From JAXJYR01 sp964593515 (GTDB taxonomy: Bacteria > Bacillota_I > Bacilli_A > Erysipelotrichales > Erysipelotrichaceae), in assembly GCA_964593515.1 (NCBI GenBank), contig CAZQJH010000065.1:1-9042 (forward strand): a stretch of 9,042 bases of DNA. Reading direction: 5' to 3'. The notes beneath the pieces were generated by a model. It saw only the letters and a program-made list of their open reading frames with translations, did not search any database and was not told the DNA's origin. This document shows positions 1 through 6,204 of the stretch, in pieces (the stretch's first letter is position 1; every line of letters starts with the position of its first letter). A program made the translations under genes and the position numbers.

Positions 1-1
1 T

Positions 2-286
2 ATTAATGATATTACTTTATTATCACGTTTATTTATGAATTCAAAATCTAATACTTATGGTGATATGATTGTTGATGTTTATCAAATACAAGCATCAAAT
101 GGTAATGAAATAGAAACACTTTACTATTTGATTTTCTATCGTGAAATTAATGATTCTTTTAAAATTTATGATGAAAATGTATTTGGTGAAAAATGTTTCG
201 TAAATAAAGATAGTGACAATGACACAGTGATTAAAGAAGTTATAAAAAAATATAGTAAAAACTATCAATGTGATATTATATATTAA
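2..286 (+). CDS. C-terminal part of an unrecognised protein (5' end outside window)
   Basis: The frame is open from the first bases of the window to TAA at 284-286, giving about 94 residues. I do not recognise a family. The visible part is rich in Asn, Asp, Lys, Tyr and Ile, with alternating hydrophobic and acidic stretches that suggest beta strands (around the DVYQIQ, YYLIFY and FKIYD segments). It ends in a Lys-rich, probably helical segment followed by CDIIY. No membrane span is visible. The ATG at 35 has no Shine-Dalgarno site, only T/A-rich sequence, so I treat this as the tail of a longer protein and not as an 83-residue gene. It converges on the HIT gene and shares its terminator. Function unknown. 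Confidence 0.6.
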   Translation: MNDITLLSRLFMNSKSNTYGDMIVDVYQIQASNGNEIETLYYLIFYREINDSFKIYDENVFGEKCFVNKDSDNDTVIKEVIKKYSKNYQCDIIY

Positions 287-320
287 AATAGCATAGGCTG
301 TTAGCCTATGCTATTTTAAT
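282..320. terminator. Bidirectional rho-independent terminator between converging genes
   Basis: A perfect 18-bp inverted repeat (282-299 pairs with 303-320) encloses a 3-nt loop. Its core is AGCATAGGCT against AGCCTATGCT, flanked by AAAAT and ATTTT, so each strand has a T run after the GC-rich stem. It overlaps the stop codon of the left gene (284-286) and touches the HIT stop codon (320-322). It therefore ends transcription from both sides. Confidence 0.88.
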
Positions 321-712
321 TATTTTAGTATATCAACTAAGCTATTTAAATCTTGTTTTTCACTTTCGTTAAATTTAATATCAATAGCGTCATTTTCATC
401 ATAACGAGGAATTAAATGAATATGGAAATGCATAACACTTTGTCCTGCTTCTTCATTAGCATTAGATAAAACATTAATTCCTTTAGCATCTAAACGTGTT
501 ATTAAGCGATTAGAAAGTGTTTTAGCCACTTTTGCCATATGGGCAAGTATTTCTTCATCACAATCTAAAATATTGGTATAGTGCGCCTTAGGGACGATTA
601 ATGTATGTCCTTTAGTTACTTGTGATAAATCTAAAAAAGCTAATACTAAATCATCTTCATAAATAGTAGATGAGGGAATTTCTTTATTTACAATCTTACA
701 GAAAATACACAT
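320..712 (-). CDS. hit: HIT-family (histidine triad) nucleotide-binding hydrolase
   Basis: A cytosolic 130-residue protein of the HINT-like branch, whose members hydrolyse nucleotide phosphoramidates or related adenosine nucleotides. The histidine triad is present as HFHIHLIPR (residues 95-103; H95, H97, H99), with the middle H97 or H99 position supplying the family nucleophile. The N terminus MCIFCKI carries a CxxC pair, which with H44 resembles the zinc site of Bacillus-type Hit proteins. Length is normal for the family. The start is ATG at 710-712 because GGAGGT (720-725) lies 7 nt upstream. An in-frame ATG at 725-727 overlaps that ribosome site and would put five extra residues before MCIFC. 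It is the last gene of the minus-strand set, 47 nt after the lipoprotein stop with a hairpin between. In Bacillus subtilis hit and prsA also lie in one neighbourhood (recalled, not checked). The physiological substrate cannot be read from sequence. Confidence 0.93.
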   Translation of the reverse strand: MCIFCKIVNKEIPSSTIYEDDLVLAFLDLSQVTKGHTLIVPKAHYTNILDCDEEILAHMAKVAKTLSNRLITRLDAKGINVLSNANEEAGQSVMHFHIHLIPRYDENDAIDIKFNESEKQDLNSLVDILK

Positions 713-719
713 AATTATT

Positions 720-725
720 ACCTCC
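720..725 (-). promoter_or_regulatory. Shine-Dalgarno site deciding the HIT start
   Basis: The minus strand reads GGAGGT here, 7 nt before ATG 712. The competing in-frame ATG at 727 overlaps the site itself, so 712 is the real start. Confidence 0.8.
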
Positions 726-731
726 ATAAAT

Positions 732-756
732 TAAAAGAGCACAACGTGCTCTTTTA
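732..756 (-). terminator. Intercistronic hairpin, probable (partial) terminator after the lipoprotein gene
   Basis: A perfect 11-bp inverted repeat (732-742 with 746-756) has a 3-nt loop and a GAGCAC/GTGCTC core. It begins 3 nt beyond the lipoprotein stop codon. On the minus strand the stem runs into TTTTAATTTAT, an interrupted T run, so termination may be incomplete. The HIT ribosome site starts only 6 nt after it, so HIT may depend on read-through or on a promoter inside the upstream gene. Confidence 0.7.
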
Positions 757-759
757 TTT

Positions 760-1695
760 CTATTTTTTATTTACAATGAAAGTTGGATTACTTGTTTCAA
801 TTGCATTGTATAAGTCGATATCGAAAATTTCAAAGTTGTGAGCTTTTAAGTAGTATTCTAAAGCACTATTAGCAATAGAAGATACTTGGTTAGCAATAGC
901 ACTAATTGAATCTTCTTCCATCTCATTAGCATCGATTTCAACAACTTTTACTACATAATATAATGTTTTGCTTGTTTCAGCTCCAGTTGTTGAATCAGTA
1001 CTAGTAGTTGTATTTTCAATTACTTTATCAACTAATCCATTTTCAGTAGCAGCATAAATTTCATCTAAAGCAGCTTTAGCAATAGAAGATTCACTGATAT
1101 AAATTCTTTCAGTTCCATCATATGTTAATGATGTAGTTCCAAAATCTTTAATTACAGTTTCTGTTTTTGTATCATTTTTAATTGCAGCTAAACCTTTTTC
1201 AGCTTTTTCTTTAGTTTCGAATTCGAAAACAACTGCTTTACGTGGTTTGTAAGTTTCAAATAATTTATCTTTATTTTCACCTACATATTTCTTTAATAAT
1301 TCTTCATTTAACATTGAAGGGTAAACCATTTCTTCTAAGTATTGATCAATTGTTTCGTATCCATAGTACATTTTAAGGATTGATAAGAATTGTTCTTCAC
1401 TTTCATATCCTTCTTTCATTGCATCAACACTTTCTTTACCTTCTTGTTTTAATTCATCTGTTAAGCTAATTCCTTCAGCTTCAAAGATTTTATTAGTTAC
1501 TAAGCTAATTAAAGCATCAGCTCCAGCTGTGCTTTTCATCGCTTCAAATACATCACCTTTAGAAGTAACAGTTCCATTAACGGCAAAGTATTTTTCATTA
1601 GCAATTTCTTTACTTAATTCAGCTCTTGCATCTTTACATCCAGCCAATGAGAAAATCATGGCGAAAGTACAAGCTAATGTTAATAATTTTTTCAT
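760..1695 (-). CDS. PrsA/SurA-like lipoprotein with a degenerate parvulin domain
   Basis: This 311-residue protein is exported and lipid-anchored. It has an MKKLL basic start, a hydrophobic core and the lipobox LAGC, with modified Cys at residue 20. Residues about 37-75 resemble the SurA/PrsA N-terminal motif (VNGTVTSKGDVFEAMK, followed by a helix). Residues 80-150 are the helical chaperone region, ending KYVGENKDKLFETYK. Residues about 152-255 align by pattern with a parvulin domain (strand AVVFEF, helix of the KAEKGLAAIKND type, final strand YYVVKVVEI). However, the SHIL histidine, the GG-x-LG turn and the late G-Y/W-H are all missing. It is therefore probably a holdase chaperone and not an isomerase. 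A Thr/Ser-rich loop lies at 229-243. The start follows AGGAGG (1704-1709) by 8 nt; an earlier ATG is closed at once by TGA. It is coupled to prsA, whose stop codon overlaps the same ribosome site. It could instead be a divergent PrsA with another extracytoplasmic task. Confidence 0.75.
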   Translation of the reverse strand: MKKLLTLACTFAMIFSLAGCKDARAELSKEIANEKYFAVNGTVTSKGDVFEAMKSTAGADALISLVTNKIFEAEGISLTDELKQEGKESVDAMKEGYESEEQFLSILKMYYGYETIDQYLEEMVYPSMLNEELLKKYVGENKDKLFETYKPRKAVVFEFETKEKAEKGLAAIKNDTKTETVIKDFGTTSLTYDGTERIYISESSIAKAALDEIYAATENGLVDKVIENTTTSTDSTTGAETSKTLYYVVKVVEIDANEMEEDSISAIANQVSSIANSALEYYLKAHNFEIFDIDLYNAIETSNPTFIVNKK

Positions 1696-1707
1696 TCCAT
1701 GATCCTC

Positions 1708-2742
1708 CTATTTGTCATCTGTTTCTTCAGTTTTTGTTTCAGGAATAGTTAATACTTTTTCCTCAATTAATGCTTTAATATCATCATCGTAGTATTCGAT
1801 GTCTAATTTTTCAGCAGCTTCTTTGATATATTTTGTTGAAATTGTTGTATCAGCACTAGCAACCGCACTAATGATTGAATCTTTAGCATTTTCATCAGCT
1901 AACATCTTTTTAACATCAGTTTCATGTACATAAATCATGTGCCAACCATTGTAACTTGAGTTACTTTCTTTTACCCATTCACTAGTTTCTCCAGCTTTCA
2001 TTTTTAAAGCTTGAGTTTTGAATGAATCAACATAACTAGTAGTTGAATCCATGTATCCTAAGTAACCACCGTTTTCAGCTGAACTTGTATCTCCTTTATC
2101 AGCATATTTTTTAGCTACTTCCGCAAAGCTCATTGTTTCTAAGTCTTTTTCAATAGCTTCAACAGTTGCTAATTCTTCAGCAGTTGGGTTGTTTGCATCT
2201 TCCATTTTTACTAAAATGTGAGAAACAATACGTCCGTTGTTCTTTTCAGCAATTGGAGTGAATAATTCTTCTAAATTACGTGAGATGTAATCGTTTTGTA
2301 ATACACTCATTTTTGCTTGGATACGACAGAAGTCATCAATTGTATCAATTGTGTATCCATAGTTTGCTAACAAACTAGTTAAGTATTCTTCACTACTTTG
2401 ACCATATTGTGTAGCATATGTAGCGGCATTGTATTCAACATATTGACGAATACTGTTTGCGCTAGTTTTAATTTCATCACTAGTCTCTACTGAAGCATCA
2501 ATTACTGCAGCTTGGAATTGTAATAAAATTAAGTTATCACCACCAGCTTTATACATTTCATCGTATAATTCGTTGGCTGTGATGTTGGTATCACCATCTA
2601 ATGAAGCAACAACGCTTTCTCCACCATCTTTTTTACCAGCTAATTTTCCTTTGTTTGTATCATATACACAGAAAATTGCGAATCCAATGAAGATGATGGC
2701 AATTAGAATGACGAACCAATTCTTTTTTAAAGTTTCGCTCAT
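1708..2742 (-). CDS. prsA: PrsA-like peptidyl-prolyl cis-trans isomerase (parvulin), membrane-anchored
   Basis: An extracytoplasmic foldase that helps exported proteins fold after Sec translocation. Of 344 residues, 1-8 are a short cytoplasmic start, 9-27 are a single transmembrane segment (WFVILIAIIFIGFAIFCVY), and the rest faces outward. There is no lipobox, so it is anchored by the membrane segment, whereas classical Bacillus PrsA is a lipoprotein. Residues 45-165 are the helical SurA_N-like part. The parvulin domain spans about 170-275: SHILVKM with H175, MSFAEVAKKYAD, NGGYLGY, FKTQALKMKAGE and GWHMIYV with H268, so both signature histidines remain. The C terminus is helical and acidic. 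The start is ATG 2742, 5 nt after AGGAGGG (2748-2754); the upstream ATG at 2763 precedes that site and is unlikely. It is the first gene of the minus-strand operon, about 23 nt below a near-consensus promoter. Its TAG stop lies inside the TAGGAGG ribosome site of the next gene. Confidence 0.9.
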   Translation of the reverse strand: MSETLKKNWFVILIAIIFIGFAIFCVYDTNKGKLAGKKDGGESVVASLDGDTNITANELYDEMYKAGGDNLILLQFQAAVIDASVETSDEIKTSANSIRQYVEYNAATYATQYGQSSEEYLTSLLANYGYTIDTIDDFCRIQAKMSVLQNDYISRNLEELFTPIAEKNNGRIVSHILVKMEDANNPTAEELATVEAIEKDLETMSFAEVAKKYADKGDTSSAENGGYLGYMDSTTSYVDSFKTQALKMKAGETSEWVKESNSSYNGWHMIYVHETDVKKMLADENAKDSIISAVASADTTISTKYIKEAAEKLDIEYYDDDIKALIEEKVLTIPETKTEETDDK

Positions 2743-2747
2743 AATAG

Positions 2748-2754
2748 CCCTCCT
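2748..2754 (-). promoter_or_regulatory. Shine-Dalgarno site deciding the prsA start
   Basis: The minus strand reads AGGAGGG, 5 nt before ATG 2742. It lies downstream of the alternative ATG at 2763, which therefore would not use it. Confidence 0.8.
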
Positions 2755-2771
2755 AAAATTCATACTTTGAT

Positions 2772-2800
2772 ATTATAATAAATTTGCTATTAAAAAGCAA
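2772..2800 (-). promoter_or_regulatory. Sigma-A promoter for the prsA-lipoprotein-hit set
   Basis: Read on the minus strand, the -35 box is TTGCTT (2795-2800), the spacer is exactly 17 bp, and the -10 box is a perfect TATAAT (2772-2777). Transcription would start near 2765, leaving a leader of about 22 nt that contains the AGGAGGG site of prsA. No operator is evident around it. Confidence 0.8.
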
Positions 2801-2869
2801 TTTTTTCTTGCATTTCTTATAATTTCCCACAATATATAATATTTTTTTTAATTTGTTGATATGTTTCAT

Positions 2870-2898
2870 TTGTATATATAGGTAAAATTTGGTAAAAT
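2870..2898 (+). promoter_or_regulatory. Candidate sigma-A promoter for the suf operon
   Basis: TTGTAT (2870-2875) lies 17 bp before TAAAAT (2893-2898), giving a start near 2905 and a leader of about 18 nt with the sufC ribosome site AAAGGTGAT (2909-2917). The -35 match is poor. Another arrangement uses TTGATA (2856-2861), but the spacing to either TAAAAT is too long. The promoter must lie in this divergent region, since the gene to the left points away. The exact boxes are uncertain. Confidence 0.4.
2881..2898 (+). repeat. Direct repeat GGTAAAAT in the suf promoter region
   Basis: GGTAAAAT occurs at 2881-2888 and again at 2891-2898, one helical turn (10 bp) apart. The second copy contains the candidate -10 box. 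Such spacing would suit a repressor binding one face of the DNA, but in AT-rich DNA it may be chance. Confidence 0.4.
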
Positions 2899-2922
2899 AC
2901 TACAGATGAAAGGTGATGAATT

Positions 2923-3735
2923 ATGAGTGTATTAATTATCAAAGATTTACATGTAGATGTAGATGGTAAAGAAATATTAAAAGGTATTAACCTAACAATA
3001 AATGAAGGAGAAAGACATGCTTTAATGGGTCCTAATGGAAATGGAAAATCCACATTGATGGCAGCCATTATGGGAAATCCTAAATTCCATGTAAGTAGTG
3101 GTAGCATTACGTTAGATGGACAAGATGTTTTAAGTATGAGTGTCGATGAACGCTCTCGTGCAGGTTTATTTTTAGGAATGCAATATCCAAGTGAAATTTC
3201 TGGAGTTTCTAACTCTGATTTCTTACGTGCAGCATTAAATGCCCGTAGTGAAAAACCAGTTTCACTATTTAAATTTATTAAAGAAATGGAAGCATCAATT
3301 AAAAAGATGGAAATGAAATCAGATTTAGCTCATCGTTTCTTAAATGAAGGTTTCTCTGGAGGAGAAAAGAAACGTAATGAAATCGTACAAATGATGATGT
3401 TGAAACCATCAATTGCAATGCTAGATGAAATTGATTCTGGTTTAGATGTTGATGCTTTAAATATTGTAGCAAACGCAATTAATGAAATGTTTGATAAACA
3501 ATCTTTTTCAACTTTAGTTATTTCGCATTATGCGCGTTTCTTAAAATTATTAAAACCAACCCATGTTCATGTTTTAATGGATGGTCAAATTGTTTTAACT
3601 GGTGATGAAACATTAGTTGATAAAGTTGATCAAGAAGGATTTGACTGGATTGAAAAAGAATATGGTGTTAAAGCTAGTAAAGAAGAAGAAAAAACTGTGC
3701 ATCTATTATCATCTTGTGGAGCTCATCGAGGATAG
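2923..3735 (+). CDS. sufC: SufC, ATPase of the SUF Fe-S cluster assembly complex
   Basis: A cytosolic ABC-type ATPase that binds SufB and SufD and powers cluster assembly on the scaffold. In its 270 residues the full ABC set is present: Walker A GPNGNGKST (36-44), Q-loop Q87 in MQYPSEISG, signature GFSGGEKKR (143-151), Walker B IAMLDEIDSGLD (164-175) with the catalytic Glu, and H-loop ISH (H202). The sequence around YPSEISGVSNSDFLR is the specific SufC pattern and separates it from transporter ATPases; no membrane partner is nearby. It is slightly longer than the usual 250-260 residues. The excess is a charged tail ending KTVHLLSSCGAHRG, with H260, C265 and H268. The start is ATG 2923, 5 nt after AAAGGTGAT. 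It is the first gene of the operon, and sufD begins 2 nt after its TAG stop. Confidence 0.97.
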   Translation: MSVLIIKDLHVDVDGKEILKGINLTINEGERHALMGPNGNGKSTLMAAIMGNPKFHVSSGSITLDGQDVLSMSVDERSRAGLFLGMQYPSEISGVSNSDFLRAALNARSEKPVSLFKFIKEMEASIKKMEMKSDLAHRFLNEGFSGGEKKRNEIVQMMMLKPSIAMLDEIDSGLDVDALNIVANAINEMFDKQSFSTLVISHYARFLKLLKPTHVHVLMDGQIVLTGDETLVDKVDQEGFDWIEKEYGVKASKEEEKTVHLLSSCGAHRG

Positions 3736-3737
3736 TT

Positions 3738-4517
3738 ATGCAAATTGAAGTAAGTAATTTTGATTTACAAACAATTAATATTGAAGCTAGTGAAACACTA
3801 TTCGATTTAGTTATTAAAAAAGGTGTAACCGCACGTTTAATTGTTTCATATGCTAATAGTGAATGTAAGTCTAATATTATTTTAGAAGAAGGATCAAAAC
3901 TTGAACTATTAATGAAAAAAGCAGGACAAGTTATTGATTTAACGCAAGATATTAAAGTTAATAAAGATGCACAACTAGAATTAGCTTATTGGGAATTAGA
4001 TGAAGCTTCATCTAAGGTTAATACACATATTGATTTATTAGCTAGTGGTGCTAATGCTCATGTATTAAATGTATGTATTGCCCAAGATAAAAAAGATTAT
4101 TTTTTAGAAATTAAACATCATGCTCCATATACTAAAGCTAAAATGGATAATTTTGCTTTAATTAAAGATGGTGGTAAATATTATATGGAAGCAATTGGTA
4201 ATATTACTAAAGGAGCATATGCAAGTGAGTCACATCAAAGTACACGTGTACTTACTTTAACAAGTAACCATCATACTAATGTATTACCAGTTTTATTAAT
4301 TGATGAAAATGATGTTAAAGCATCACATGCTTCAACATTAGGTCAACCAGATGAAAATCAATTATATTATTTACAAACTAGAGGATTAAAACGTGAAGAT
4401 GCTTTATCATTATTAACAATTGGTTATTTAATGCCAATTACTAATTTCTTTGAAGATGAAGCTTATCAAGCACAAGCTAAAGATGAAATTGAAAAAAAGG
4501 TGGGATTACATGCTTAA
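3738..4517 (+). CDS. sufD: SufD-like scaffold protein, short form
   Basis: Partner of SufB and SufC in the SUF scaffold complex; SufD is linked to iron entry and complex formation. It has 259 residues, whereas SufD of Bacillus or E. coli has roughly 420-440, so the N-terminal helical region is missing. What remains is the beta-helix core plus the C-terminal helical domain. The family signature is at the end of the core: ENDVKASHASTLGQPDEN and YLQTRGLKREDAL (residues about 190-223), including H197, which aligns with the conserved SufD histidine. The start is ATG 3738, 5 nt after GAGGA (3728-3732). An in-frame ATG at 3714 lies inside the end of sufC without a ribosome site. Its stop overlaps the sufS start by 8 nt. 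No frameshift is seen: nothing upstream could supply the missing part, since sufC fills that space. Confidence 0.9.
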   Translation: MQIEVSNFDLQTINIEASETLFDLVIKKGVTARLIVSYANSECKSNIILEEGSKLELLMKKAGQVIDLTQDIKVNKDAQLELAYWELDEASSKVNTHIDLLASGANAHVLNVCIAQDKKDYFLEIKHHAPYTKAKMDNFALIKDGGKYYMEAIGNITKGAYASESHQSTRVLTLTSNHHTNVLPVLLIDENDVKASHASTLGQPDENQLYYLQTRGLKREDALSLLTIGYLMPITNFFEDEAYQAQAKDEIEKKVGLHA

Positions 4518-5742
4518 TGTAAAAGAAATCCGTAAGGATTTTAAAATGTTAGACAACAAAGTAATGCAAAATCATCCTTTAATTTATTTAGATAATGCTG
4601 CAACAACTTTAAAACCAAAAGCGGTAGTAGATGCGGTAGTTAATTATTATGAAAATTATGGAGCTAATGCTCATCGTGGTGATTATGATTTAAGTTATTA
4701 TGTTGATCAAGAATATGAAGCAACAAGACAAGCAGTCGCTGATTTTATTAATGCTGATTTTGATGAAGTTATTTATACTAGTGGAGCTAGTGCTTCACTT
4801 AATTTAGTAGCTAAAAGCTTTGGTGATTTAGTTTTAAATGAAGGTGATATTGTTTTATCTTCATTAGTTGAACATGCTTCTTGTATCTTACCTTGGATGA
4901 AACAATGTGAAAGTAAAAAAGCAACGATTAAATATATTCCATTATTAGAAGATGGTCATTTAGATATGGAAGCTTTTAAAGCAATGCTTAATGATAAAGT
5001 TAAGGTAGTAGCGCTAGCTCATGTATCAAATGTTTTAGGTTATGAAATTGATGTTCAAGAAATTTGTAAATTAGCTCATGAAGTTAATGCTTATGTAGTT
5101 ATTGATGGGGCACAAAGTGTACCACATGTCCCAATTGATGTGAAAGCTTTAGATGTTGATTTCTTAGCTTTTTCAGCCCATAAAATGTTAGGACCAACTG
5201 GAATTGGTATTTTATATGGTAAAAAAGAATTACTAGCTAAAATGGAACCAATTTTCTATGGTGGAGATAGTAATGCTCGTTTTAATTCATGTGGAGAAAT
5301 TGAATTAAAAGAAGCACCTTATAAATTTGAAAGTGGAACTCAACCGATTGAAGCTATTTTTGGTTTGCATGCAGCAATTAAATATCTTAATCAAATTGGT
5401 TTAGGAAACATTCATGCATATGAACAAGAATTACGTGAATATGCAGTTAGTAAAATGGAACAAATGGAACATATTACGATTTATAATCGTCATAGTGATT
5501 CAGGTGTTATTACATTTAATATTAAAGATGTATTTGCGCAAGATGGTGCTAGTTATTTTAATGCTAATGGTATTTGTGTACGTAGTGGTCAACACTGTGC
5601 TAAATTATTACCAGAAGCATTAAATACTCCTGCAACGATTCGTGCAAGTATTTATTTCTACAATACAAAAGAAGAAATTGATCGATTCTTAGAAGTTTGC
5701 CAACAAGCAACCATGGAGAATTGTTTAGATATATTCTTCTAG
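4510..5742 (+). CDS. sufS: SufS, PLP-dependent cysteine desulfurase (group II)
   Basis: Converts L-cysteine to L-alanine and holds the sulfur as a persulfide passed to SufU for Fe-S assembly in the cytosol. In its 410 residues the fold-type I aminotransferase features are in place: LDNAATTLKP at 27-36, H122 in EHASC (stacks on the cofactor), D199 and Q202 in IDGAQSVPH, the PLP lysine K225 in FSAHKMLGPTG, and the sulfur-carrying C363 in RSGQHCAK. The last motif and the length place it in the SufS/CsdA group. Two local differences: EHASC replaces the usual EHH(S/A)N, and GGDSNARF replaces the common GG(E/S)MI after the lysine. The start is ATG 4510, 5 nt after AAGGTGGG (4497-4504), and overlaps sufD by 8 nt; the in-frame ATG at 4450 lies deep inside sufD. 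Its TAG stop is part of the sufU ribosome site. Confidence 0.96.
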   Translation: MLNVKEIRKDFKMLDNKVMQNHPLIYLDNAATTLKPKAVVDAVVNYYENYGANAHRGDYDLSYYVDQEYEATRQAVADFINADFDEVIYTSGASASLNLVAKSFGDLVLNEGDIVLSSLVEHASCILPWMKQCESKKATIKYIPLLEDGHLDMEAFKAMLNDKVKVVALAHVSNVLGYEIDVQEICKLAHEVNAYVVIDGAQSVPHVPIDVKALDVDFLAFSAHKMLGPTGIGILYGKKELLAKMEPIFYGGDSNARFNSCGEIELKEAPYKFESGTQPIEAIFGLHAAIKYLNQIGLGNIHAYEQELREYAVSKMEQMEHITIYNRHSDSGVITFNIKDVFAQDGASYFNANGICVRSGQHCAKLLPEALNTPATIRASIYFYNTKEEIDRFLEVCQQATMENCLDIFF

Positions 5743-5751
5743 GAGGTTTTT

Positions 5752-6204
5752 ATGAGTGATTTAATTAAAGATTCAATGATGCTTCGTGCCATTATTATGG
5801 ATCATTATAAATTCCCTCATCATCATGGTTTAGTAGAAGATGAAACATATGCTAAAAAACATATGGCTAGTGCATCATGTATTGATGATATTCATGTTCA
5901 AGCTAAGATTGTTGATGGGGTAATTGAAGATGTTTGCTTTGATGGAGTAGCTTGTACTATTTCGACAGCTTCAACTTCAATTATGTGTGATTTAATTGTG
6001 GGAAAAACAATTGATGAAGCTAAAGTAATTATGGAAGAATACAATAAAATGATTGACGGTCAACCTTTTGATGAAGATTTATTAGAAGAAGCAATTTGTT
6101 TCCATGGGGTTGGTAAACAAGCTAATCGTATTAAATGTGCAACAATTGGATGGCGTGGATTAGATGAAATATTAAAAGAAAGTGAAGGTGATAGTCATGA
6201 GTAA
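5752..6204 (+). CDS. sufU: SufU, zinc-dependent sulfurtransferase partner of SufS
   Basis: Accepts persulfide sulfur from SufS through a zinc site and hands it to the SufBCD scaffold; this is the Gram-positive replacement for SufE. It has 150 residues of the IscU-like fold. The zinc/active-site residues correspond to Bacillus SufU: C43 and D45 in SASCIDDI, C68 in GVACTIS, and C129 in RIKCATIGW. The long segment between C68 and C129 holds the insertion that separates SufU from IscU. The N terminus [16 protein letters not shown] is typical. Additional cysteines occur at 62, 79 and 116. The start is ATG 5752, 5 nt after AGGAGG (5741-5746). Its stop overlaps the sufB start by 8 nt. There is no iscS, iscA or fdx nearby, so this appears to be a complete Gram-positive SUF set without SufA. 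Confidence 0.96.
   Translation: MSDLIKDSMMLRAIIMDHYKFPHHHGLVEDETYAKKHMASASCIDDIHVQAKIVDGVIEDVCFDGVACTISTASTSIMCDLIVGKTIDEAKVIMEEYNKMIDGQPFDEDLLEEAICFHGVGKQANRIKCATIGWRGLDEILKESEGDSHE

Noticed and set aside
2573..2770. Plus-strand reading frame antisense to the start of prsA
   Set aside because: It mirrors the transmembrane and linker codons of prsA, and no ribosome site or family is evident.
2783..2800. Possible small hairpin (TTGC with GCAA) followed by a T run
   Set aside because: Only four base pairs, and it coincides with the -35 region of the minus-strand promoter, so it is not a terminator.
2817..3107. Minus-strand reading frame across the intergenic region and the start of sufC
   Set aside because: It opposes the strongly conserved SufC coding sequence, has no recognisable family and no clear ribosome site.
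5414..5623. Second plus-strand frame inside sufS
   Set aside because: A by-product of AT-rich codons in another frame of sufS; the protein is low-complexity and hydrophobic without a ribosome site.
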